Origin: Dyella flagellata
GTDB lineage: Bacteria > Pseudomonadota > Gammaproteobacteria > Xanthomonadales > Rhodanobacteraceae
DNA: 64,000 nt
Direction: 5' to 3'
NCBI RefSeq assembly: GCF_030160275.1
Contig: NZ_BSOA01000044.1
Coordinates: forward strand, 1 to 64,000
Under the pieces are notes generated by a model. That model was not told the origin of the DNA, made no database searches, and saw nothing but the letters and a program-made list of their open reading frames with translations. Shown here piece by piece: positions 15,201 to 25,900 of the stretch; the first letter of the stretch is position 1; every line of letters starts with the position of its first letter. The translations under genes and the position numbers were made by a program.

Positions 15201-16955
15201 TCAATAAAACCCTTTCTGCACCTGCAGCCAGAAGCGCGGCGAGGTACCGACATGCGCTCCAGCCAGCGCCGGCTTATGGCCGATCGGCTTGGCCACGCTG
15301 GTGCCGATCACCCAGTCGTGCGGCGCCGTCCAATGCAGGCCGACGCCAGCACTGCTCAAGCGACCGCTGTTGGTACCCGGAATGAAGGGCTGCTTGTAGA
15401 CCTGCACATGACCGCTATCGACGAAGGCAGAGGCCTGCCATGGCCCCGGCAGCGCACCGACGCTGAAATCATGGCGATATTCGACGGTGGCAAGATTGCC
15501 CTGCGCCCCGGATAGCACACCCACGTCATAGCCGCGTACGGTGCTGGGGCCACCAAGGTAGAACTGCTCGGAGGTATCCAGGTTCTTGTTGCCGTGCTGA
15601 CCGGAATAGCCGAAGTACAGCGCGTTGGTGGTGTTCAACTGCTGCAGGCGCGAGACGGAGTAATCCCATTTCACATAGCTGCCGGCGGTGCGTGCGCCGA
15701 AGTAATCGGCGAACAAGGTCTGGAAGTTGTCCAGGTACAGGCGGCCACGGGTGCCGCTGATGTTGAAGTTGGTGATACCGCTGCGGTCACGTTGATCGCC
15801 CGCCACCGTTAGCACCCAGCTGTTGGAATGCCGATGCGTTTCGATGCCGGCGACGTCGATGTCGTCGTACAGGCGCTTGTGGTCGAACTCGAGCTGGGCG
15901 TACAAGTTGCCGGCGGTGTTGCGGATGATCGGCTGCGAGAGGTTCACGCTTTGCGTGGTGGCCGTGCCATGGGCGTGCAGATCGGCAAGGCCATTGCCAA
16001 GCTTGTACGTCAGCCCTGAAACGGCCATGCCGAGGGTGGTGCCCTGCCCCGTCAATAGATAGCGATAGCCGACGTGACCGTAGCTCATGCCTTTGCCCGA
16101 GCTGACGCCGCTGAAATCCAACACGTCGCCCTGGTGGAACAGGCCGTTGACGTCGAACGTGCCGGAAAAGCGCACGCGGTCGGTATAGGCATTGCCGTAG
16201 TCGTCCATGCCCAGCGTGCCGGTGTAGCGCGGCGCGTCGGTCACGCTGACGAGCAGATCGGAGCTGCCTTCGGCTTCGCCCGGACGCATCACCGAATTGA
16301 CGATGGCGCCAGGCACGTCGGAGAGCAACAGCAGGCTGCGCTCCATGCCGTATTCACTCACGGGCTGGCCGGACTGTAACGGCGACAAGGTGGCGCTGAG
16401 CGGATAGTTGCCGACCTTGCTCTGGTTTTGCAGCTCCACCTTGCCGTAGCGCGCCTCCACCACGGCGATGCGCACCACGCCATCGCGCAAGGTCTGCGCC
16501 GGCACGTAGGCGGTAGCCAGCGGATAGCCGTGGTCGTGATAGTAGTCGCTGATCTTGGTGGCCAGATCGTCCAGATCGCCGAGGCCCAGCTCATGCCCTT
16601 CGCCGGAAGCCACCAGCGGACGCAGGGCCTCGGTCTTGATCAGCTGGTTGCCGCTGATCTCGATCGAGCGTACGAAGAACCTGGTGTTGTCCTGCGCGCG
16701 TTGCTGCTTCTGTTTCTGGATATTGAGATCCAGATTGGACGATGGCGGCTGCTGTGCTGGTTGTTGCATCTGCTGCAACAACTGGCCGCTATTGGTCTGC
16801 GGCGGGGTGATATGGGTTTGCGCGTGCACCGCCGGCGCACATAGCGCCGCGGCGAGCGACAAGCCGATCAAGGTAAGGCGTGGAGTGGCCGAATGCGGCG
16901 CATTGTTCATGAGTTCACCGGGAAAGTAGGACCGCTTGGTATGGTTTTTCATCAT
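15201..16955 (-). CDS. Two-partner secretion outer-membrane transporter (TpsB, ShlB/FhaC family)
   Basis: TpsB is a 584-residue outer-membrane transporter with a signal peptide ending AVHAQ. If translation starts at MNNAPHS (16910) instead, the signal is more conventional and a GGTGA site lies upstream. A Gln-rich linker leads to two POTRA domains (FVRSIEISGNQLI..., VVRIAVVEARYGKVEL...). A 16-strand beta-barrel then carries the loop-6 motif VRGYD, conserved in TpsB/Omp85 proteins. The barrel ends in the aromatic residues GFY. Its ATG overlaps the tpsA stop (ATGA), implying translational coupling. It exports the giant TpsA encoded upstream, whose N-terminal TPS domain it recognises through the POTRA domains. 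Confidence 0.93.
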   Translation of the reverse strand: MMKNHTKRSYFPGELMNNAPHSATPRLTLIGLSLAAALCAPAVHAQTHITPPQTNSGQLLQQMQQPAQQPPSSNLDLNIQKQKQQRAQDNTRFFVRSIEISGNQLIKTEALRPLVASGEGHELGLGDLDDLATKISDYYHDHGYPLATAYVPAQTLRDGVVRIAVVEARYGKVELQNQSKVGNYPLSATLSPLQSGQPVSEYGMERSLLLLSDVPGAIVNSVMRPGEAEGSSDLLVSVTDAPRYTGTLGMDDYGNAYTDRVRFSGTFDVNGLFHQGDVLDFSGVSSGKGMSYGHVGYRYLLTGQGTTLGMAVSGLTYKLGNGLADLHAHGTATTQSVNLSQPIIRNTAGNLYAQLEFDHKRLYDDIDVAGIETHRHSNSWVLTVAGDQRDRSGITNFNISGTRGRLYLDNFQTLFADYFGARTAGSYVKWDYSVSRLQQLNTTNALYFGYSGQHGNKNLDTSEQFYLGGPSTVRGYDVGVLSGAQGNLATVEYRHDFSVGALPGPWQASAFVDSGHVQVYKQPFIPGTNSGRLSSAGVGLHWTAPHDWVIGTSVAKPIGHKPALAGAHVGTSPRFWLQVQKGFY

Positions 16956-19900
16956 GGCGAGGCATCCGAGGGCAGACGCACGCCGCCGTTCTGGAATTGC
17001 AGCGAAAGGCCGGTACGGAAGTCCGAACGCTCACGGTTGCGCTCCAACGGGCGGTGCTTCAGCTTCTGGTTGCCGGTGAAAACGCCCACCGCATCGGCGT
17101 CGCTGGAGCCGTACGGCGTGGCGATGGCAGCCGGCTGCAGGCCCCCTTGCAACTGGGCGATCCAGCTGCCCTGCACGCCGGTGCCATCAAAACCCGCGCT
17201 GGTGATGTTGGCGGTGGTGGTGGTGACCGGATCGGTGATCAGGTAGTTCGCCGCATCCACACCGCTTGCCGTAATGCCGCTGACGGTAACGGTCTTGCCG
17301 TTGCCCACGTACGGATCGGCGAAGCTGGCAGAGCTATCGGCGACGCTCAGCTGGTCGCCCTGCAGCACACCATTGACGCCGAGCGTGACCACGTCGCTGG
17401 TCTTGCTGTTGTACATGCGGTTGGTGCCGATGGCGGTAACCGTAATCGGCAGCGGCGTCACGTTGGCGGCCAGGCCGATGGGCTGGACCAGGATGTAGTT
17501 GCCGGCATCACCACCGTTGATGGTCATGGCGGTGACAATGGCCTTGCCGTTGCCGACGTTCTTGTCGCCGAACAGGCCGGTACCGTCATTGCCAAGCACT
17601 ACGTTGTCGTTGCCGAACACGCCGCTCAAACTGGAACCGCTCAACGCATCGACGCGGGTACTGTCATAGACCCGGTTGGTGGTGGTGGTGCCAACCACCG
17701 TCAAGATAGCCGGCGTGATGCTGACCCAGTCGGTGCCGCCAGCCAGCGTGTAGTTGCCGGCCAGGCCCGTGCCATTACCCAGCACCAGCGAACCGGTGTT
17801 GGCGAACGCTCGCTGCGAGCCCACGTTCTTGCTGCTGAGCACGCCCGATCCGCTGAGGCTGACCGTTTCACCGTTCACACCGGTAAGCACGCCATGGTTG
17901 CCGAACAGGCCGGCGTTGGCGCCCGTCGTTCCGTCATACACTCGCGTGCCGGTGAGGCTGAGCACGTACGGGTTGATGGTGGCGTTGGTGGTAGCGTTGG
18001 TGTTGAAACTGTAGTCGCCGGCATTGGCTCCGGAGGCGGTAATGCCGGTGACGGCGATCGACACGGCGTTGCCAGCATTGGGCGAGCTGAAGTTGGCGGC
18101 GGCATCGCTGAAGTTCACGGTGTCACCGGCCAACACGCCCTGGCTGCCCAATGTGACGCCGGCCATGGTGTTGCCGTCATAGGTCTTGCTCTGACCGGTG
18201 GCGTTGACCGTGATGGCCAATGGCGTGACCGTGACCTGGTCGGTACCGCCTACCAGCGTGTAATTGCTGGCCAGGCCGCTGCCGTTGCTCAATGCCAGGC
18301 TACCGAGGTTGGCAAACGACTGCGTGCCGGCATGCTTGCTGACCAGTACAGCCGAGCCGCTGAGGTTCACGGTCTCGCTGCCTACACCGGTAACAAGCAC
18401 ACCATTACCACCGAACAGACCGGCATTCGCATCCGTCATACCGTCGTATACGCGCGTGCCAATGAGGTTGAGCACGTACGGCGTGATGTTGGCGGCAAGG
18501 CCGGCGGGCTGAGTGAGCGTGTAGTTGCCGGCATCCGTGCCGCTGACGCTCATGCCGGTGCCGACGGCAATGTTGTTGCTCGCATTCGGCGAGGCAAACG
18601 TGCCAGTGCTGTCATTGCCCAGCGCGACGTTGTCGCTGCCCAAAACGCCCTGCAGCTGCGAGCCGCTGAGTTGCGCGGTGGTAGTGCCGTCGTAGGTCTT
18701 GTTGGCCGCGACGGTGCCCGTCACAGTCAACGTGGCCTTGGTGATCGCCAGCGTATCCGTACCGCCCGCCAGCGTGTAGTTGCTGGCCAGCGCCAAACCA
18801 TTACCGGTCAGCGACAGGTTGTTGCGATTGAACTGCGACGCACCCGTATAAGTGCCCACGTTCTTGCTTGACACGAGGCCCGAACCGCTCAACGTGAGCG
18901 TGTCGCCATTGATGCCGTTGAGTACGCCGCTGCTGCCGAACAGGCTGGCATTGACGTCGGTGTTGGCGTCGTATACGCGCGTGCCGCTCAGGTTGAGCAC
19001 GTACGGCGTGATGTTGGCGGCAATACCAGGAGGCTGGGTAAGCGTGTAGTTGCCGGCATCCGTGCCGCTGATGCTCATGCCGGTGCCGACAGCAATGTTG
19101 TTGCCCGCGTTCGCTGAGGCAAATGTGCCGGTAGCGTCATTGCCCAAGGTGACATTGTCGCTACCCAGCACGCCCTGCAACTGCGATCCACTGAGTTGCG
19201 CGGTGGCATTGCCGTCGTAGGTCTTGTTGGCCGCAACGGTGCCCGTCACGGCCAGCGTGGCCTTGGTGATCGCCAGCGTATCCACGCCACCCGCAAGTGT
19301 GTAGTTGCTGGCCAGGGCTGAACCGTTACCGGTCAGCGACAGGTTGTTGCGGTTGAACTGCGACGCCCCTATATAGGTGCCCACGTTCTTGCTTGACACG
19401 AGGCCCGAACCGCTCAGCGTCAGCGTGTCGCCGTTGATGCCGTTGAGCACACCACTGCTGCCGAACAGGCCGGCATTGGCGTCGGTGTTGGCGTCGTACA
19501 AACGTGTGCCACTGAGGTTGAGCACGTACGGCGTGATGTTGGCCGCGAGGCCGGCGGGCTGAGTAAGGGTGTAGTTGCCCGCATCCGTGCCGCTGACGGT
19601 CATGCCGGTGCCAACGGCAATGTTGTTGCCCGCATTCGCCGAGGCAAACGTGCCGGCGGCGTCATTGCCAAGGGTGACACTGTCGCTACCCAACACGCCC
19701 TGCAGCTGCGAGCCACTCAGTTGCGCGGAGGTGTTGCCGTCATAGGTCTTGTTGGCCGCGACGGTGCCCGTCACCGTCAGCGTGGCCTTGGTGATCGCCA
19801 GCGTATCCATGCCACCTGCCAGCGTGTAGTTGCTGGCCAGGGCCGAACCGTTACCGCTCAGCGACAGGTTGTTGAGGTTGAACTGCGACGCACCCGTATA

Positions 19901-22900
19901 GATGCCCACGTTCTTGCTTGACACGAGGCCCGAACCGCTCAGCGTCAGCGTGTCGCCATTGATGCCATTGAGCACGCCACTGCTGCCGAACAGGCTGGCA
20001 TTGGCGTCGGTGTTGGCGTCGTACACACGCGTGCCACTGAGATTGAGCACGTACGGCGTGATGTTGGCGGTAATGCTGCCAGGCTGGGTAAGCGTGTAGT
20101 TGCCGGCATCCGTACCGCTGATGCTCATGCCGGTGCCGACGGCAATGTTGTTGCCCGCGTTCTTGCTCGCGAACGTTCCGGCGGTGTCATTGCCTAGCGT
20201 GACGTTGTCGCTGCCCAGTACGCCGTTCAATACGGAACCGCTCAGCACAGCGGCAGTAGTGCCGTCGTAAACCTTGTTGCCGGCAACCGTACCAGTGACG
20301 CTCAGGGCGGCCTTGGTGATCGCCAGCATATCCGTACCACCGACCAGCGTGTAGTTGCTGGCCAGGCCGGAGCCATTGCTCAAGCTGAGAGTGCCCAGAC
20401 CGAAGTTCGCCCCGGTGTAGCTGCCTACATTCTTGCTCGATACCGTACCCACGCCGCCGATATTGACGGTTTCCGTGCCGACACCGGTGGAAATCAGCCC
20501 GCTGCTGCCGAACAGACTGGCATTGGCGTTGGTGGTCGTGTCGTACGCACGTGTGCCGGTGAGGTTGAGCACGTACGGCGTGATGTTGGCCGTGAGGCCA
20601 CCAGGTTGGGTAAGCGTGTAGTTACCCGCATCCGTGCCGCTGATGCTCATGCCGGTGCCGACCGCGATCCCGTTGCTCACGTTCGACGAAGCAAACGTGC
20701 CGGTGCTGTCATTGCCCAGGGTGACACTGTCGCTACCCAACACACCCTGCAGCTGCGAACCGCTGAGTTGCGCGGCGGTGGTGCCGTCGTAGGTCTTGTT
20801 GGCCGCGGCAGTACCCGTCACGGTCAGCGTGGCCTTGGTGATCGCCAGCGTATCCGTACCGCCTGCCAGCGTGTAGTTGCTGGCCAGGGCCGAGCCATTG
20901 CCGGTCAGCGACAGGTTGTTGAGGTTGAACTGCGACGCACCCGTATAGGTGCCCACGTTCTTGCTTGACACGATACCCGAACCGCTCAGCGTCAGCGTGT
21001 CGCCGTTGATGCCATTGAGCACGCCACTGCCACCGAATAGGCTGGCATTGGCGTCGGTGTTGGCGTCGTACACACGCGTGCCACTGAGATTGAGCACGTA
21101 CGGCGTGATGTTGGCGGTGATGCTGCCAGGCTGGGTAAGCGTGTAGTTGCCGGCATCCGTACCGCTAATGCTCATGCCGGTGCTGACCGCGATCCCGTTG
21201 CCCGCATTCTTGCTGGCGAACGTGCCGGCGGTGTCATTGCCTAGCGTGACGTTGTCGCTGCCCAGTACGCCGTTCAATACGGAACCACTCAGCACAGCGG
21301 CAGTAGTACCGTCGTAAACCTTGTTGCCGGCAACCGTACCAGTGACGTTCAGGGCGGCCTTGGTGATCGCCAGCTGGTCGGTGCCGCCGATCAGTGTGTA
21401 GTTGCTGGCCAGGCCGGAGCCATTGCTCAAGCTGAGGGTGCCCAGACCGAAGTTCGCCCCGGTGTAGCTACCCACGTTCTTGCTCGATACGGTACCCACG
21501 CCGCCGAGGTGGACGGTTTCCGTACCGATGCCAGTGGAAATCACCCCGCTGCTGCCGAACAGGCTGGCATTGGCATCGGTGTTGGCGTCGTACACACGCG
21601 TGCCACTGAGGTTGAGCACGTACGGCGTGATGTTGGCGGTGATGCCGCCAGGTTGGGTAAGCGTGTAGTTGCCGGCATCCGTACCGCTAATGCTCATGCC
21701 GGTGCTGACCGCGATCCCGTTGCCCGCATTCTTGCTCGCGAACGTGCCGGCGGTGTCATTGCCCAGCGTGACATTGTCGCTGCCCAGTACACCGTTCAAC
21801 ACGGAACCACTCAAGGTCGCGGCGGTAGTGCCGTCATAAACCTTGTTGCCGGCAACCGTGCCGGTGACGTTCAAAGCGGCCTTCGTGATCGTCAGATGGT
21901 CAGTGCCACCGACCAGGGTGTAGTTGCTGGCGAGGCCGGAGCCGTTGCTCAAGCTGAGGGTGCCCAGGCCGAAATTCGCACCGGTGTAGGTGCCTACGTT
22001 CTTGCTCGACACCGTACCCACGCCGCCGATATTGACGGTTTCCGTGCCGACGCCGGTGGAAATCAGCCCGCTGCTGCCGAACAGGCCGGCATTGGCGTTG
22101 GTGGTCGTGTCGTACACGCGCGTGCCGGTGAGATTGAGGATGACCGGCGTGACGTTGGCCGTAGCGGTGGTCGTCGTGTTGTTGAGCGAGTAATTGCTGG
22201 CGCTGGCTCCGCTCAAGCTGATGCCGCTCACCGTCACCGTCTTGCCGTTGGCGACGTTAGGGTCAGCAAAGGTGGCCGAGGTATCGTTGATGGTGACCTG
22301 GTCACCGGCCAGCGTGCCGGCCAGGGTCACTGCATCGTTCACCGAGCCGTTGTAGACGCGGTTGGTGCCGGTGGCCGTCACCGTGATGGCCAGGGGCGTG
22401 ATATTGGCGGTGACACCGGCCGGCTGCAGCAGGTTGTAGTTGCCAGCATCGGTGCCGGTGACGGTCATGCCAGTACTGACCGCAATGCCGTTGCCCACGT
22501 TCTTGGTGGCGAAGGTACCAGTGGTGTCATTGCCCAGCGTGACGTTGTCGCTTCCCAATACGCCGTTCAACACGGAACCGCTCAGTGCTGCGGTGGTGGT
22601 GCCGTCGTAAATTTTGTTGGCGGCAACGGTACCAGTGACATCCAGCGTTGCTTTCGTAATGACCAGTTGATCGGTGCCACCGGCCAGCGTGTAGTTGCTG
22701 GCCAGGCCGGAGCCGTTGCTCAAAGCAAGAGTGCCCAGGCCGAAGTTCGCGCCAGTGTAGGTACCCACGTTCTTGCTCGACACCACACCTACGCCGCCGA
22801 GGTCGACGGTTTCCGTGCCGATCCCGGTGGAAATCACGCCGCCGCTGCCGAACAGGCTGGCATTGGCGTCGGTGTTGGCGTCATACACGCGCGTGCTGCT

Positions 22901-25900
22901 GAGGTTGAGAATGCGCGGCGTGATATTGGCTGTGGTAGTAGTCGAGAGGTTGTTGAGCGTGTAATTGTTGGCGCTGGCGCCGCTCAAGCTGATGCCGCTC
23001 ACCGTCACAGTCTTGCCATTGGCGACGTTGGCATCCGCGAAAGTGGCCGACGTATCGCTGATGGTGACCTGGTCACCAACCAGCGTACCGGCCAGCGTTA
23101 CCGCATCGTTCACGCTGCCGTCGTATTGGCGGTTGGCGCCAGTGGCGGTCACCGTGATGGCCAGCGGCGTGATGTTGGCCGATACGCCGGAGGGCTGCTG
23201 GATAATGTAGTTGCCGGCATCCGTGCCGCTGATGGTCATGTTGGTGCTGACCGCGATCCCGTTGCCCACGTTCTTGGTAGCGAAGGTGCCGGCGGTGTCG
23301 TTGCCGAGCGTTACGCTGTCACCGGAAAGCACGCCATTCAAGGTCGAGCCGCTGATGGTGGCCGCCATGCTGTTGTTGTAGACCTTGTTGGCGGCCACGG
23401 TGCCGCTTACGGTGAGCGTGGCCGGCGTGATGACCAAGGTATCGGTGCCACCGACCAGGGTGTAGTTGCTGGCCAGCGCCGAACCGTTGCCGGTCAGCGA
23501 CAGGTTGTTGAGATTGAACTGCGAGGTTCCCGTATAGGTGCCCACGTTCTTGCTGGACACGATGCCCGAGCCGCTCAGCGTGAGCTGGTCGCTATTGAGG
23601 CCGGCGAGCACCCCGCTAGTGCCGAACAACGCAGCCGAAGCATCCGTGTTGGCGTCATACACGCGCGTTCCGCTGAGGTTGAGCACGTAGGGCGTGATCA
23701 CACCGTGGTTGCCGGTCGCGCTCGTGGGCAGGATGTAGTTGGACAGCAAGGTGCCACTGTTGGCCACGAAGTCCGAAACCACCAAGGTGGACTGCACGCC
23801 CAGGCCCGTGCCCGCATTGGGCGTGGTGTAGCTGGCGGTGGCCGATTGCGGGATCGATGCGCCCTGCCCGCTTACGAAGCCGGTCAAGGTGTAGTCGGAA
23901 GCGGTGAGCGTGGCCGAATTGGTGCCGTCGTAGACCTTGGTCGGGCTGCCGGTGATGGTGGCGGTGAGCGTGGCTGGCGTGATGTTCGCCGTGAAGCCGC
24001 TGGGCTGGGTCACCGTGTAGTTGCCGGCCTGCGCGCCACCGAGCGTAAAACCACCAATGGAGACGCCCAGGTTGTTGCCGACGTTGGCCGTGCTAAAGGT
24101 TCCGCCCGCTCCGGATGAGACGAGGGCTACGGTATCGCCGCTATAGACGCCAACGAGCGCAGCACTGCCGGTGTTGAGCGTGTCGCTGGTGGTGCCGTCG
24201 TAGACCTTGTTGCTGGCTGTAACGCCGTTAATTGTTAGCGCCTTGGGCGTAATGTTCGCAGCCAGGCCGGCGATCGGCTGCAGCGCATAGTTGGACGAGG
24301 CGCTGCCAGAGATGGAAAAGCCGCTGGCGGTGACTCCGATGCCATTGCCCACGTTCGATTGTGCGAACGTACCCGAAGTGGACGTGCCCAGCGTAACGTT
24401 GCCGACATCCGCTGCAACCAGGCCAGCCAGCCCCGCAGCAGACACATTGAGCGTGTCGCTGGCGGTCGTGTCGTAGACCTTATTGGTGGCGTACACGCCC
24501 GTTACATAGAGCGGTGCCTGGGTGATGTTGCCGACACCCGATGCCGAGATGGCCAGCGTGTAGTTGGACAGCAGCGTGCCGCTGTTGGCGGTGTAGTTGT
24601 TGGCGGTAAGCGTGCCGTTGATCGCGATATTGCTGCCGGCATTCGCCGAAGCGTAGTTGTACGACTCGGTCGGCGTGACGGTGGCGCCTTCGCCACTGAC
24701 GAAGCCATTGACCTGGAAGTTGGCCGAGCCCAGCTGGGCAACAGTGCTGCCGTCGTAGACCTTGTTGAGGCTGCCGACCAGGCTCACCGTCAATGGCGCC
24801 GGCGTGATACTCCCCGTGGTGAAGATATAGGTGGGGAAGGCGTAGTTACTGGCGCTACCACTGGTGAAGGTGAAGTTCGAGCTGTTCAGCGTGACCTGGA
24901 ACGGCTGGTTGTTGGCGACGTTCTTGCTCGCGAAATTGCCAGTGATGTTGGCATTGACGTAGGCGTTGTCACCGTTCTTGAAGCCGCTCAGCACGAAGTC
25001 CTGCGTGTAGCTCGTGCCACCACCGCTGGTGGCATTGAGCAGATACGTGTTGGTGCCGTCGTACACCTTGGTAATGGGCGTGTTGAGGGTAGCGACCAGG
25101 CTGCCGTTCAAGGGAGCTGGCGTAATGGTGCCGAAACCGCTGGCTAGCGTCGGCAACACGTAGTTCGACAACAAGGTGCCGCTGCCGGCGCTGTAGTTGC
25201 CGCTACTGAGCGTCGCGCTTACGCCCTGTATGCCCGCATTGGCCGACGCATAGGTACCGCCGGTCGGAGCATTGGCCAACGTGATGCTGTCGCTGCCGAT
25301 CAACCCGTAAAGGGTGTAATTGCCGGAATTGAGCGTGGCATTGGTGTTGCCGTCGTAGACCTTGGTGGGATCGTTGATGATCGATACGGTCAGCTGGGCC
25401 GGATTGATCGTGCCGGTGCCGGTCACGATGCTGTTGAAACTGTAGTTGGAAAGCTTGGTACCGGCGTTGGGCGTGAAGTCCGACGGCTGCAGCGTGGCGG
25501 TCACGCCGATATTCGTACCTGCGTTGCGCGACGCATACACGGCGGGGCTTTGCGATACCACCGCGCCTTCGGTGCCGGCGAAACCGGTGATGTTGAAATC
25601 GCCCTGCGTCAGCGTGGCGCCATTGGTGCCGTCGTAGATTTTCGCGGGGCTGCCGTTGAACGAAACACTCAGTGGCCGCGGCGTGATGTTGGCGGCCAGC
25701 CCGGTGGGCTGCACGACCGTATAATTGCCCGCCGCCGAGCCCGTGAGGCTCAAGCCGCTCGCCGCGACGGCGAGATTGCTGCCCACGTCCGATTGGCCGA
25801 AGGTGCCGGTGGCCGAACCGGTAAGCAGTGCAACGTTGTCGCTGCCCACGATGCCGTTGAGCGTGGCGCTGCCGACATTCAAGGTATCGGCGGTGGTGCC

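Noticed and set aside
18476-23700. CRISPR-like periodic repeats
   Set aside because: The period is 522-525 bp, the repeats are in frame within tpsA, and there are no spacers or cas genes.
21509-24118. An 869-codon plus-strand frame, and similar long ones such as 16997-18871
   Set aside because: They are antisense to the tpsA repeats. The repetition keeps stop codons out of the shadow frame, and the products resemble no protein.
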